The notes: a model not told the origin generated them from the sequence alone. DNA of 44,365 nucleotides from an uncultured Massilia sp. (GCA_913778765.1 CAJYXO010000253.1:1-44365), one strand, 5' to 3'. Positions 24,993-33,916 are shown, counted from the stretch's first letter. Program-made: numbers and translations.

Positions 24993-25961
24993 TCATGGTT
25001 TCTTCGGCAATTGGCTGCGCAGTTCCTGGAGCGCTTCCTCGCCCGGCTTGGCGATGGACACGTCCTTGGCCAGGTCTTCGGTCTGCTTGGGCGTGCCGAA
25101 CATCGCGGTGACGGCGGCGGCCTGTTTCGAGGTCAGGATCAGCAGTTCGATGCGGCGGTTGACGGCGGCATCGGGTTTGGTGGCGTCGAGCGGGGCACGG
25201 TCGGACATGCCGACCACCTGCAGGATGCCTTCCTTGCGCATGCCGCCGATCAGCAGCTGGGAGCGCGCAGCCAGCGCGCGATTGGCCGACAGGCTCCAGT
25301 TGGAGTAGGCCGTCGGATCGGTGCTAGTGTACTGCAAGGAGTCCGTGTGGCCAACGATGAGCATCTGATTTTCCATTTTTTCGAACAGCGGCGCCATGGC
25401 GCGCAACAGTTTCGAGAAGCGGTCGGTCGGAATCGGGCTGCCGCGCACGAACATGCCCTGGCGGTCGGTATCGTGCAGCATCACGCGCAGGCCGTCTGGC
25501 GTGACCACGGTGGCAAGGTTCGATGCCAGTCCGGCATCGGCGCTCATCTGCTGCAGCGCATGCGCCAGCGCCGCCAGCTCGGACGGCGATTCGTATTGCG
25601 TGCGGGCCGGCGCGGTGGAGGTGGTCTTGCCGCCGCTGTCGGCGCCTTTCGAACCGCCGTTCGAACGCGGCAGGGTGAAGCGTTCGATCAGGCTGCCGCT
25701 CGGATTGCCGGCGATTTCCGGCTTGCCGCCGCTGCCTTCGATCAGGCCGGCCGCGGTGTTGTCGCGCACGATGTTCTTGATGGCCGAGGCTTCGCGCGCC
25801 GCGATCAGCCACAGCACCAGGAACAGCGCCATCAGCGCCATGCAGAAGTCGGCGAATGCGACTTTCCACGCACCGCCATGCTCGTCGTCGTGGTGCTTGC
25901 CGCCGCCACGCTTGACGATGGTTTCCTCGTGGTGCTTGTCGCCTTTTTTAGCTGCTTGCAT
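24993..25961 (-). CDS. motB: flagellar stator protein MotB (LafU-like)
   Basis: MotB anchors the stator to peptidoglycan and with MotA forms the ion channel. The 322-residue product has a basic, His-rich start, one membrane helix with the channel aspartate (FADFCMALMALFLVLWLIAA; Asp in FAD), a plug/linker, and an OmpA-like domain (MLIVGHTDSLQYTSTD, SLSANRALAARSQLL, NRRIELLILT). It lies 18 bases after motA. The place in the cluster after fliA and motA is that of LafU in lateral flagella. The coupling ion cannot be told from this sequence alone. Confidence 0.95.
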   Translation of the reverse strand: MQAAKKGDKHHEETIVKRGGGKHHDDEHGGAWKVAFADFCMALMALFLVLWLIAAREASAIKNIVRDNTAAGLIEGSGGKPEIAGNPSGSLIERFTLPRSNGGSKGADSGGKTTSTAPARTQYESPSELAALAHALQQMSADAGLASNLATVVTPDGLRVMLHDTDRQGMFVRGSPIPTDRFSKLLRAMAPLFEKMENQMLIVGHTDSLQYTSTDPTAYSNWSLSANRALAARSQLLIGGMRKEGILQVVGMSDRAPLDATKPDAAVNRRIELLILTSKQAAAVTAMFGTPKQTEDLAKDVSIAKPGEEALQELRSQLPKKP

Positions 25962-25979
25962 GCTGGTCGGTCTCGCTTC

Positions 25980-26870
25980 TCAGGCGCGCTTGCGGCTCGC
26001 GCCGGCGTCTTCGCCGTCGGCCATCGCGGTGATCCAGGCTTCCAGCTGGGCGAAGCTCGGCTTGGTGTTCAGCTGGATCAGGCGGCGGCCGGCGTCGATC
26101 GCCAGCAGCGGCGGCTTGCCGGCCACGTGGGTGCACAGCACGACCTTCACCGTCTCCATGGTCGACGCTTCGGAGTTCACCAGCTGCTTCATCATGTTCG
26201 AGATCGGATCCAGCACGCCGTAGCAGAAGAAGATACCGATGAAGGTGCCGACCATCGCCGCGCCGATGTGCTCCGCGATCTCGGCGGTGTCGGCGCCGCC
26301 GCCCACCGAATTCATGGTCATCACGATGCCCAGCACCGCGGCCAGGATGCCGAAGCCCGGCATCGCCTCGGCGATCTTGTGCAGCGACTTCGAGGGCTGG
26401 GTCAGTTCTTCGTGGATCGCGTCCAGTTCCTGTTCCAGCACGCCTTCCAGCTCGTGGGCGTTGATCTTACCCATCGCCATCAGGCGGAAGTTGTCGACGA
26501 TGAAAGCCAGCAGCTTCGGCTCTTCGAGGATCAGCGGATAGCGCTGGAACATCGGGCTTTCCTTGGGCGCTTCGACGTGGGCGTCGAGCGCCTTCAGGCC
26601 GCCGGCGGCGGTCTGCAGCAGTTCGTACATCAGCAGCAGCAGCTGGCGCTGGAATTCCGAGTCGTGCTTCTGGCGGCCGGCGATTTTCTTGAACTGGACC
26701 AGCAGCTCGGCCAGCACGTGCTTCGGATTGCCCACGATCAGGGCGCCGAGGGCGGCGCCGACGATGATGAGCAGCTCGATCGGCTGCCAGATGGCGCCGA
26801 CGGTGCCGCCCATGAAGGCGAAGCCGCCGAACACGGCGCCAAGCACGATGAGGATGCCGATAATTTGCAT
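25980..26870 (-). CDS. motA: flagellar stator protein MotA (LafT-like)
   Basis: MotA surrounds MotB in the stator and turns the rotor through contacts with FliG. The 296-residue product matches E. coli MotA in length. Two N-terminal helices (IIGILIVLGAVFGGFAFMGG and PIELLIIVGAALGALIVGNP) are followed by the cytoplasmic loop. Then come the conserved proline region PGFGILAAVLGIVMTMNSVG and MVGTFIGIFFCYGVLDPISN. It lies between fliA and motB, the order of lafS-lafT-lafU. Confidence 0.96.
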   Translation of the reverse strand: MQIIGILIVLGAVFGGFAFMGGTVGAIWQPIELLIIVGAALGALIVGNPKHVLAELLVQFKKIAGRQKHDSEFQRQLLLLMYELLQTAAGGLKALDAHVEAPKESPMFQRYPLILEEPKLLAFIVDNFRLMAMGKINAHELEGVLEQELDAIHEELTQPSKSLHKIAEAMPGFGILAAVLGIVMTMNSVGGGADTAEIAEHIGAAMVGTFIGIFFCYGVLDPISNMMKQLVNSEASTMETVKVVLCTHVAGKPPLLAIDAGRRLIQLNTKPSFAQLEAWITAMADGEDAGASRKRA

Positions 26871-26891
26871 GGTTTTTGTTACCTTTCTTGT

Positions 26892-27623
26892 TCAGGCCTG
26901 GGCCAGCGCGGCCTTCATCTTGGCCAGTGCGCTCTTGTTGAGCTGGCAGACGCGCGCATCGGACAGATCGAGCACGGCCGCGATTTCCTTGTAGCTCAGC
27001 TCGAATTCGTAAATCATCTGGATCACGCGCTGCTCGCGTTCGGACAGCGCGTTCAGGGCCTGTTCGAGGCTGCGGCGCACCATGAACTGCTCTTCCGGGC
27101 CGGGCGCGCCGTGGGCGCGGTCGGCGGCTTCCTGCAGCACGTCGTCGAAGCTGAGCAGCTCCTCGGCGACGTCGTCGAGCAGGAACTGGCGCCATTCGTC
27201 CTGGCCGATGCCGAGCGCCTCCGCGGCTTCCTTGTCGTTCGGCTCGCGGCCCAGCTTGCGGGTGAGGGCGCGCACGGCGTCGCGCATCTTGTGGCTGTCC
27301 TGGCGCACGGCGCGCGGACGCCAGTCCTGGCGCCGCAGTTCGTCGAGGATCGCGCCGCGCACGCGCAGGCCGGCGTAGCTGGCGAAACCGGCGTCCGGGG
27401 CGCCGTAGCGGCGCAGCGCTTCCAGCAATCCCATCAGGCCGATCTGTTCCATGTCCTCGCGGCCGATCGCGCCCGACACCTGCGAGTTGAGCTGGCGTGC
27501 GATGCGCTTGACCAGCGGCGCGTAGGCGACCAGGTGGCGCTGCTCGTCCTTTGCGCTCATCGCCGCGTGGATCGCGGCGCCGGCGTATTCGCTGCTGGCG
27601 TAGCTGTCGGCGTAGTCGGTCAT
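26892..27623 (-). CDS. fliA: flagellar sigma factor FliA (sigma-28; LafS-like)
   Basis: FliA directs RNA polymerase to late flagellar genes. ATG 27623 gives a 243-residue protein, the usual length; GTG 27656 would add 11 residues and begin one base from the fliL stop. Region 2 is LVKRIARQLNSQVSGAIGRE with QIGLMGLLEALRRYG. Region 3 has RGAILDELRRQDWRPRAVRQ. Region 4 has LSEREQRVIQMIYEFELSYK and EIAAVLDLSDARVCQLNKSA. It is coded between fliL and motA inside a long unit that begins with basal-body genes, so early genes and the late sigma factor share a transcript. Confidence 0.96.
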   Translation of the reverse strand: MTDYADSYASSEYAGAAIHAAMSAKDEQRHLVAYAPLVKRIARQLNSQVSGAIGREDMEQIGLMGLLEALRRYGAPDAGFASYAGLRVRGAILDELRRQDWRPRAVRQDSHKMRDAVRALTRKLGREPNDKEAAEALGIGQDEWRQFLLDDVAEELLSFDDVLQEAADRAHGAPGPEEQFMVRRSLEQALNALSEREQRVIQMIYEFELSYKEIAAVLDLSDARVCQLNKSALAKMKAALAQA

Positions 27624-27657
27624 GTAGCCCACGTGTTCCCCTGCATGTCGCTGCACA

Positions 27658-28125
27658 TTATTCGATGATCAGCTTGCCGATCATGACTTCGTCGAACGGC
27701 TTTTCCGTGCGCGTGCGTGCATAGTCGGCGTTGAAGGCATGGTTCAGCTGCTCGGCGTATTTCTCGACCGTCATGGTCGAGGCCTCGGCCATCGTGAAGC
27801 TCGACAGCGTGCGCACGGCCAGGCTGCGCAGCAGCGGCAGGTTTTCCTTGGCTTCCTTTTCCTTGTCCGGTTCGGTCGCCAGCACCAGGTCGGTCGACAG
27901 GTAATGGCTCTCGGCCTCGTTCGGGCCGCGGCGCAGCATCACGATCACCTTGTCGAGGGTGACGTACTTGACCGGCTTGCCTTCCTTCGGCTTCTCGGCT
28001 TCCTTCTTGCCGGTGTCCGCGGCGCTGGCCGGCTTGGGCATGAACCACCACACGGCGCCACCCGCGCCGGCGGCGCTGATGATGACGGCGCCGGCGATGG
28101 CGATGATCGTTTTCATTTTGCTCAT
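27658..28125 (-). CDS. fliL: flagellar basal body protein FliL
   Basis: FliL sits next to the stator and affects torque or stator hold. ATG 28125 (MSKMKTIIAIAGAVIISAAG) overlaps the fliK stop by ATGA; a longer frame upstream is a shadow within fliK. The 155-residue product has one membrane helix (about 5-30), a Lys/Glu linker, and a periplasmic domain (YVTLDKVIVMLRRG, SHYLSTDLVLATEPDKEKEA, LRSLAVRTLSSFTMAE). Gene order fliK-fliL-fliA matches lateral clusters. Confidence 0.92.
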   Translation of the reverse strand: MSKMKTIIAIAGAVIISAAGAGGAVWWFMPKPASAADTGKKEAEKPKEGKPVKYVTLDKVIVMLRRGPNEAESHYLSTDLVLATEPDKEKEAKENLPLLRSLAVRTLSSFTMAEASTMTVEKYAEQLNHAFNADYARTRTEKPFDEVMIGKLIIE

Positions 28126-29351
28126 GATTGTTTTCCGCCCAGCGTGAAGCCGGACGCGTTGTTGTCGGCCTCGGCCAGGGCGCGGCCGGGCTGCTGTTCT
28201 TCCTGTCCGCGGTCCGGATTGCGGCCGCGGCCCTGCTGTGGATCGCCGAACGGCGCCGCGCCATTCTTCTGCGGCGGGGTCACGGTCACGGCGACCTCGG
28301 TGAACTGGCGCTGCGACAGGTCGCTGCGCAGGTTGTCGCTGACGTTCTGCAGCTGGCGCAGCACCTCGCCGTTGGTGGCCGAGATGTTCACTTCCAGCGT
28401 GCCCGCGCTGTGGCGGATCGCGATGTCGATGCGGCCCAGCTGCGGCGGCTCGAGGCGGATCACGGCCTGCTCGATGCCCTTGCCGACCTGGACGTTCATG
28501 CGCTCGCCGAGCGCTTCCTGCAGGCTCTGGCGCCATGCGGTCGGCGGGCCGGCCAGCTTGACGGTATCGCCAGCCGGTGCGGCGGCGGCCGGCTGCGCCG
28601 CCAGCATGCCGGCGACGGCGGCCGGCGCGGCATTGCCGCTGCTATTGCCGTTGCCGTTGCCGGCGGCGTGGTCGGCGCCGCGGTCCCGGGCGCCGCTGTC
28701 GGCGGCATTGCCGTCGGCCTGGGCGTGGACCGCCAGGCGCACCATCGGCGCGGCATCGGGCAGGGCCGGACGCGCGGCCGGCGCGCTTGCCTGCTGCGGC
28801 AGGGCCAGGCCCTGGTCCTGCAGCGCGCGGCTGCCGGCGCCGACGCCAGTGCCGGCGGCAGCGACCGCGGTGCCGCCGGCGGCCGGCTTGGCGTCGTCAT
28901 CGGATTGCGCCGCGGGCTGCACGGCGGGTTGCGTGCCGGCTGGCTGCGCCGCCTGCACGGCCTGCGCCACCTGCATCGGGCTCAAGGGCATCAAGGGCAT
29001 GGCCATCGCGGCCAGCAGCGCGCCGTCCTGCGGCTGCGCAGCGGCGCTTGCGGCGCCGGCGCCGTCGTCGGCACTGTCATCGGCGACAGCGGCGGCATCG
29101 CCTGCCCGGGTCGCGGCCGGGGCCTCGGCGGCATCCGCCGGCAGGCCGGCCTGGACGGCCAGCGCGGCGGCCTGGGCCTGGTCGCCGAGCCAGGCGGCGA
29201 AAGCCTGGGCCGGCGCTGCGGGCTGCGCCGCGGCGTTCGGCTGAGCCGGCGCGGCCTGCATGTCGGCGGCCTGGGCAACCTGCGCCGGCTGGCCGGCGTC
29301 CGCGGTCTTCGCCGCGGCGGCGGCGGATTGGGTCATCGTATTCATCATCAT
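28122..29351 (-). CDS. fliK: flagellar hook-length control protein FliK
   Basis: FliK measures the hook and switches export specificity through FlhB. The 409-residue protein has a long Ala/Gln/Pro-rich N-terminal ruler (about 1-300). The compact C-terminal domain reads RMNVQVGKGIEQAVIRLEPP, QLGRIDIAIRHSAGTLEVNI, then ATNGEVLRQLQNVSDNLRSD, the FliK_C pattern. The final 45 residues are charged and flexible. Several ATGs (MMMNTM) make the start uncertain by a few residues. Overlaps of four bases join it to fliT and fliL. A second FliK-like gene lies at the right edge of the window. Confidence 0.92.
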   Translation of the reverse strand: MMMNTMTQSAAAAAKTADAGQPAQVAQAADMQAAPAQPNAAAQPAAPAQAFAAWLGDQAQAAALAVQAGLPADAAEAPAATRAGDAAAVADDSADDGAGAASAAAQPQDGALLAAMAMPLMPLSPMQVAQAVQAAQPAGTQPAVQPAAQSDDDAKPAAGGTAVAAAGTGVGAGSRALQDQGLALPQQASAPAARPALPDAAPMVRLAVHAQADGNAADSGARDRGADHAAGNGNGNSSGNAAPAAVAGMLAAQPAAAAPAGDTVKLAGPPTAWRQSLQEALGERMNVQVGKGIEQAVIRLEPPQLGRIDIAIRHSAGTLEVNISATNGEVLRQLQNVSDNLRSDLSQRQFTEVAVTVTPPQKNGAAPFGDPQQGRGRNPDRGQEEQQPGRALAEADNNASGFTLGGKQS

Positions 29352-29644
29352 GCTGCGTTATCCATGGCGTAGGCCATCCAGCCTTCCTTGTTGTCGCGCA
29401 TGTCGTCCATGCGCGTCTTCAGGGTCGATGTGGCGGCGGCGACGGCGTCGAAGGCGTAGTCGTGGGCTTCGCGTAGACGCAGCAGGGCCGCGCGTTCGGC
29501 GCGGCTGAGCGGACCGCGGGAGGCCAGCGCCTCCAGCTGCGGCGCCAGCGCCTGCGTCATCTGCGCCAGCTGTTCCCAGGCGGCGCCGTCGGCGGCGCTG
29601 CGCAGCGACTCGGCGCTGCGGAGCAGGGCGGAGGATTTATCCAT
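29348..29644 (-). CDS. fliT: flagellar export chaperone FliT-like protein
   Basis: A small (98 aa) all-helical protein between fliS and fliK, where FliT belongs. FliT is the chaperone of the filament cap FliD. Visible features are amphipathic helices (EQLAQMTQALAPQLEALASR, RAALLRLREAHDYAFDAVAA). Sequence conservation in the family is weak, so the name rests mainly on size, helical pattern and position. The start overlaps fliS by eight bases and the stop overlaps fliK by four. Confidence 0.75.
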   Translation of the reverse strand: MDKSSALLRSAESLRSAADGAAWEQLAQMTQALAPQLEALASRGPLSRAERAALLRLREAHDYAFDAVAAATSTLKTRMDDMRDNKEGWMAYAMDNAA

Positions 29645-30026
29645 TGCGCGCCTGCACGCCGGCCCAGCCCTGGCGGATGGTGGTCATGATCTTCACGACT
29701 TCGTCGACCATGTCCGGATCCTGCTTCACGCCGGCGGCATTCAGGTGCTGGCCGCAGAATTCATACAGGTTGGCGAGGTTCGAAACCACCTGGCCGCCGC
29801 CCTCGAAATCGAGGGAGCTGGACAGGCCGTTGATGATGTCGACGCATTTGTTGATGCTGGCGGCGCGGGCTTCGTAGCGCTTGCCCACGATATGGGCGCG
29901 GGCGCGGGCCAGCTCTTCCAGCAGGCCGTCGGTGAGCAGGAGCACGAGTTCGATCGGCGAGGCGCGCGAGGTCTGTGCGTCCAGGTTGGTCGCGTGATAG
30001 CTGCTGTAGGCTTCTTGATAGGACAT
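29637..30026 (-). CDS. fliS: flagellin export chaperone FliS
   Basis: FliS binds the flagellin C-terminus and prevents premature polymerisation. ATG 30026 (MSYQEAYSSYHATNLDAQTS) gives 129 residues, the normal size; the open frame further upstream runs through fliD and is a shadow. The core SPIELVLLLTDGLLEELARA and the C-terminal helices are typical. Its presence implies a flagellin gene elsewhere, since no canonical flagellin is in this window. Confidence 0.94.
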   Translation of the reverse strand: MSYQEAYSSYHATNLDAQTSRASPIELVLLLTDGLLEELARARAHIVGKRYEARAASINKCVDIINGLSSSLDFEGGGQVVSNLANLYEFCGQHLNAAGVKQDPDMVDEVVKIMTTIRQGWAGVQARNG

Positions 30027-30051
30027 GATGTTCTCTCGGACGGTGCGTCGT

Positions 30052-31461
30052 TCAGGACGACTTGTCGCTGCTGAAGATGGCGTCGAACAGCGACACATTG
30101 CTGGTCATCGTCGACTGCAGCGTCTGCAGCTCGGTGAATTGCTTCAGGTAGCGGGTGTAGGCGGCGTCGAACTGCGCATCCAGATCGGTCTGGCGTTGGC
30201 TCAGCGTCGACTGCAGCTTGGTGACGGCGTCGTTGCGCTGCTTGAGTTGACCGGTGGCGCTGTTGCTCCACAGGTTCAGATAGGTATTCAGCGAGCCGGC
30301 CACGCCGCGCGGATTGCTGGTGCTGGCCGAGCCGATCAGCTCATCGAGGCCGTTCGGATTGGCGGCCAGCTGCTTGGTTAGGCGGGTCGAGTCCAGGCTC
30401 AGGGTGCCGTCGCGGGTGGCGACGATGCCGTAGCTGGCCAGCGAGCTGCTGCCGGTCGAGCGCACCAGGCTCACCAGGCGGCTCTGCAGCGCCTTGATGC
30501 CGGCATCGTGGGCGAAGGCGCCCGCGGACTTGTCGTTGGTCGGGTCGCCGGCATCGACCAGGCCGTCGATCGCGGTCTTGAGCTTGTTGTAGGCGTCGAC
30601 GAAGGCCTGTACGTTCGAGATCGTGCCGCCGGTATCGCCGGCCACGGTCAGCTTGATGTCGTTCTCGCTCGCGGCCTGGGCGCGCGTGAAGGTCATCGAG
30701 ACGCCGTCGATGTTGGTGAAGGTGTTCGAGGCCTGCTTGATCGCGGTGCCGCCGCTCTGACCGCCCAGCAGCACGATCGCATCCTGGGCCGCAGCCAGCG
30801 TGCTGCGCGTGCCAAGGCCGGTCTGCAGGGCGGCATCGGTCACGCCGGACGCATCCACCGACACGGTATTCGCCACGCCGGTGCTCTTCGAGCTCAGCAC
30901 CAGGCGCGCTTCGGTGCCGATGGTGACCACGCCGGCCGAGACCAGGCCGGCGTTGCCGCTCGAACGGTTGATCGCCGCCGCGACTTCGCGGATGCTCAGC
31001 TTGCCGTCCTTGTCGGTGTCGGCGCTCGCGCTCGATAAGTCGACATCGAAGCTGGCCGTGGTGGTGCCGGCGCCTTCGTCGGACAGCTTGACCTTCAGGA
31101 TGCCGCCCGCGCTGCGGCCGTCGCTCAGGCCGTTGTACGAGACCTGGCTGGCGGTCGCCAGCTGCTGCACGAACAGGCTGTAGGCGCCGCTCGGCGCGCC
31201 GGCCTTGGCGGTGGTGGTGCCGATGCTGGTGTCGGACAGGGTCGCGCTCTGCGCCAGCACCGACTTGCCGAGGCCCGTCAGGGAGCTCAGGCTCGTCTGG
31301 AAGGCGGAGATCGCCGAGCTCAGTTTCGACAGCCCGCTCGAGGTGGCGCCGGCGGTCTTGGTCTGGTTGGTCAGGATTTCCTGCATGGACGCAGTGAATT
31401 TCTGCGCCATCGCCTGCGCGGTGCTGGTCGGATCGTAGCTTGGGGCGTTAATGGTGGACAT
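30052..31461 (-). CDS. fliD: filament cap protein FliD (HAP2)
   Basis: FliD caps the filament and inserts flagellin subunits. The 469-residue protein has FliD_N (NAPSYDPTSTAQAMAQKFTA; then SGLSKLSSAISAFQTSLSSL). The middle has flagellin-IN-like elements (AINRSSGNAGLVSAGVVTIG and FTNIDGVSMTFTRAQA). FliD_C follows (LQSRLVSLVRSTGSSSLASY, GIVATRDGTLSLDSTRL) with a terminal coiled coil (RQTDLDAQFDAAYTRYLKQF). It lies nine bases after fliJ, so the lateral-type 'laf' block continues the fliE-J unit. Confidence 0.96.
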   Translation of the reverse strand: MSTINAPSYDPTSTAQAMAQKFTASMQEILTNQTKTAGATSSGLSKLSSAISAFQTSLSSLTGLGKSVLAQSATLSDTSIGTTTAKAGAPSGAYSLFVQQLATASQVSYNGLSDGRSAGGILKVKLSDEGAGTTTASFDVDLSSASADTDKDGKLSIREVAAAINRSSGNAGLVSAGVVTIGTEARLVLSSKSTGVANTVSVDASGVTDAALQTGLGTRSTLAAAQDAIVLLGGQSGGTAIKQASNTFTNIDGVSMTFTRAQAASENDIKLTVAGDTGGTISNVQAFVDAYNKLKTAIDGLVDAGDPTNDKSAGAFAHDAGIKALQSRLVSLVRSTGSSSLASYGIVATRDGTLSLDSTRLTKQLAANPNGLDELIGSASTSNPRGVAGSLNTYLNLWSNSATGQLKQRNDAVTKLQSTLSQRQTDLDAQFDAAYTRYLKQFTELQTLQSTMTSNVSLFDAIFSSDKSS

Positions 31462-31470
31462 GCGTGCTCC

Positions 31471-31914
31471 TTATTGATTTGCCAGCCACGACTGCGTGGC
31501 GATGTCGTCTTCGCGCTTGCGCTGCGCGCGGTCCTGCTCGCGCGCATGCGCGGCTTCGTGCTGGGCCAGCACCTTGCCGAGCAGTTCGCGTTTGGTCCAG
31601 GCTTGCGCCAGCTTGCGCTGCGAAACCTGCATGTTGGCTTCGTGCAGGTGCAGGTCGGTGCGCTGGTTGTCGGCCAGCGCGAACACGGCCTGCTTGTAGT
31701 TGCCGCAGTTGGCCGCCAGCGCCGGCGACAGCTTGCTGCCTGCCGGTGCCGACGGGCCGCTGCCGACCGCGAGGTCCGTGAGACGGTCGACGGTGGCCTG
31801 GTAGCGCACGCGCATCGCTTCCTGCTTGGCCAGCTCGGTCTGTAGGCGGTCGACTTCGGTGCTGCGCAGGCGCACCAGGGTGCCGAGACTGTCGATGGTG
31901 TTTTGCTTGCTCAT
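31471..31914 (-). CDS. fliJ: flagellar export protein FliJ
   Basis: FliJ is the coiled-coil stalk of the export ATPase and couples FliI to FlhA. ATG 31914 overlaps the fliI stop by ATGA; the product is 147 residues, the standard length. It is a long helical protein: TLVRLRSTEVDRLQTELAKQ at the start and QRKLAQAWTKRELLGKVLAQ, then HEAAHAREQDRAQRKREDD, near the end. Sequence identity in the family is low, but the context fliH-fliI-fliJ is decisive. Confidence 0.92.
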   Translation of the reverse strand: MSKQNTIDSLGTLVRLRSTEVDRLQTELAKQEAMRVRYQATVDRLTDLAVGSGPSAPAGSKLSPALAANCGNYKQAVFALADNQRTDLHLHEANMQVSQRKLAQAWTKRELLGKVLAQHEAAHAREQDRAQRKREDDIATQSWLANQ

Positions 31915-33227
31915 GCCATCATCGCTTTCAGCTGGTCGACGCAGGGCGAGAACGGCGCGTCTTCCTTGGTGCCCTGGCACAGGAAGGCCTCGATGTGCGG
32001 ATGCAGCTTCACCGCGCGGTCGGTTTCCGGATCGGCGCCGGGCTGGTAGGCGCCGAGCGGGATCAGGTCGCGCACGCGCGCATGCTTGGCCATCGCCGCC
32101 TTCAGCCGTCGCGCCGCCTGCGAGTGCTCGGGCGTGACCACCTGGGCCATGCAGCGCGAGATCGATTGGGCGACGTCGATGGCCGGATAGTGGCCGCGTT
32201 CGGCCAGCTCGCGGGTCAGCACGATGTGGCCGTCGAGGATCGCGCGGGCGCTGTCGACCACCGGGTCCTGCTGGTCGTCGCCCTCCGCCAGCACCGTATA
32301 AATGGCGCTCATGCTGCCGTTCGGGTTTTCGCCGTTGCCGGCCGATTCGCACAGTTGCGGCAGGTGCGAGAACACCGACGGCGGATAGCCGCGCGTGGCC
32401 GGCGGTTCGCCCAGCGACAGCGCGACTTCGCGCAGCGCCATCGCGTAGCGGGTCAGCGAGTCGCACAGCAGCAGCACGTTCTGGCCGCGGTCGCGGAAGT
32501 GGGCCGCGATCGAGTGGCACAGCTCCGTCGCCATCACGCGCATCATCGGGCTTTCGTCGGCCGGCGCGACGACCAGAACGGCGCGTTTCAGGCCTTCGGG
32601 ACCGAGCGACTTCTCGACGAATTCGCGCACCTCGCGGTTACGTTCGCCAATCAGGCCGACCACGATCACGTCGGCCACGGTCTGGCGCGTGATCAGGCCG
32701 AGCAGCACCGACTTGCCGACGCCGGAACCGGCCATCAGGCCGACGCGCTGGCCCTTGCCGATGGTGAGCATCGAATTGATTGCGCGCACGCCGACGTCCA
32801 GCGGCTCTTCCACGGGCGCTTTGCGCAGTGGGTTGACCTTGGGCGGCGTGGTCGACAGGATCTGGTCGCCGCCGAGGCGGCCCAGGCCGTCGATCGGTTC
32901 GCCGAGGCCATTCACCATGCGCCCCATCCACGACGGGCCGATCTCGATGCGGGACGGACCGGCGGCCGGCAGCACGCGGGCGCCGGTGACCAGGCCGTCG
33001 GACTGCTTGAACGGCATCAGGTAGGTGACCTTGTCGCGGAAGCCGACCACCTGCGCGTCCAGCCATTCGCCGTCGACCAGTTCGACGCGCGCGCGCTGGC
33101 CGGTGTGCAGGCGCACGCCGACGCTCTCGAGCAGCAGGCCCTGCACCGCGACCAGGCGCCCGGTGGGCGTGGCCACCGGCACCGCGCCGATGTCGAGCGA
33201 ACGGAGCGTCTGGGCGAGGGCGCTCAT
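31911..33227 (-). CDS. fliI: flagellum-specific export ATPase FliI
   Basis: FliI hydrolyses ATP at the export gate. The 438-residue protein has Walker A at 166-173 (AGSGVGKS), preceded by TIGKGQRVGLM, and the beta-subunit-like region VVGLIGERNREVREFVEKSL. Walker B lies in NVLLLCDSLTRYAMALREVA, followed by GEPPATRGYPPSVFSHLPQL. All residues needed for catalysis appear present. It overlaps fliH and fliJ by four bases on each side. Confidence 0.98.
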   Translation of the reverse strand: MSALAQTLRSLDIGAVPVATPTGRLVAVQGLLLESVGVRLHTGQRARVELVDGEWLDAQVVGFRDKVTYLMPFKQSDGLVTGARVLPAAGPSRIEIGPSWMGRMVNGLGEPIDGLGRLGGDQILSTTPPKVNPLRKAPVEEPLDVGVRAINSMLTIGKGQRVGLMAGSGVGKSVLLGLITRQTVADVIVVGLIGERNREVREFVEKSLGPEGLKRAVLVVAPADESPMMRVMATELCHSIAAHFRDRGQNVLLLCDSLTRYAMALREVALSLGEPPATRGYPPSVFSHLPQLCESAGNGENPNGSMSAIYTVLAEGDDQQDPVVDSARAILDGHIVLTRELAERGHYPAIDVAQSISRCMAQVVTPEHSQAARRLKAAMAKHARVRDLIPLGAYQPGADPETDRAVKLHPHIEAFLCQGTKEDAPFSPCVDQLKAMMA

Positions 33228-33916
33228 GCTTCCTCCTGCGCCACGTCGGCAGCGGCCAGGCCTTCACGCACCTGGTCCATGCAGGCCGCAAGACGGCCCT
33301 GGCAGCCGGCGTCGACTTCGTGGTCGCCGGCCTTTACGCGGCATTCACCCGGCTCCAGGCGCGGGTCGGCCAGCAGGTTCCATTTCTTGGCCTTCTTCGG
33401 GTCCAGTTCCTGGATGCGCTTCATTTCCTCGGGGTTCAGCATGACCTCGACGTCGTCGCGGGTCGGCGGCATCGCGGACAAGGCCTCGTCCACCAGGGCC
33501 AGCATCTGCACCGGCTGCAGCGCCAGTTCGGCGCGGATCACCTGGCGCGCGATCTTGCCGACCAGGTCCACGACTTCCTTGCGCTGGGCATTCTTGTATT
33601 CGGTCTTCAGCTTCTTCAGGCCGCGCAGCATCGCGTCGACCGGCTTGGCCAGGGCTTCGAGTTCGGCCAGCGCCTGCTGGCGGCCTTCCTCGATGCCGCG
33701 CGCCAGGCCCTCGGCGTGGCCGGCGTCGAAGCCTTCGCTGCGGCCCTGCTCGACGCCGACGTCATAGCCGTCCTGCTGGCCCTGGCGGAAGCCGTCGGCC
33801 ATCGCGCCCTGCCAGTCCTGTTCCGGGGTGGACGAAGTCGAGGAGGGTGCGGTGTTACCGTGCGCCGCCAGGAATTGCGCCAGGGGCGGGAAGTGATAAG
33901 GCCGGAATTGCTTCAT
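33224..33916 (-). CDS. fliH: flagellar assembly protein FliH
   Basis: FliH is the regulator and stator-like partner of FliI. The 230-residue product begins with KQFRPYHFPPLAQF, has a Gly-rich repeat region (GFRQGQQDGYDVGVEQGRSE, then GFDAGHAEGLARGIEEGRQQ) with the GxxxG spacing typical of FliH, and a C-terminal domain similar to ATP synthase delta (VVDLVGKIARQVIRAELALQ, LADPRLEPGECRVKAGDHEV, then DAGCQGRLAACMDQVREGL). The size is normal. It overlaps fliG and fliI by four bases. Confidence 0.94.
   Translation of the reverse strand: MKQFRPYHFPPLAQFLAAHGNTAPSSTSSTPEQDWQGAMADGFRQGQQDGYDVGVEQGRSEGFDAGHAEGLARGIEEGRQQALAELEALAKPVDAMLRGLKKLKTEYKNAQRKEVVDLVGKIARQVIRAELALQPVQMLALVDEALSAMPPTRDDVEVMLNPEEMKRIQELDPKKAKKWNLLADPRLEPGECRVKAGDHEVDAGCQGRLAACMDQVREGLAAADVAQEEA

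Noticed and set aside
23675..25308. Possible frameshifted extra genes on the plus strand opposite flgN/flgM/glucosaminidase
   Set aside because: The minus-strand genes explain the region with standard flagellar order and lengths; the plus frames are low-complexity Ala/Arg shadows.
25011..27668. 885-codon plus-strand frame antisense to motB, motA and fliA
   Set aside because: Shadow of three well-recognised genes; no start site context and no recognisable domain.
28560..29330. Ala-rich stretch of fliK as a possible tandem repeat or coding error
   Set aside because: The frame is continuous and the Ala/Gln/Pro-rich composition is normal for the N-terminal ruler of FliK; no exact repeat unit was found.
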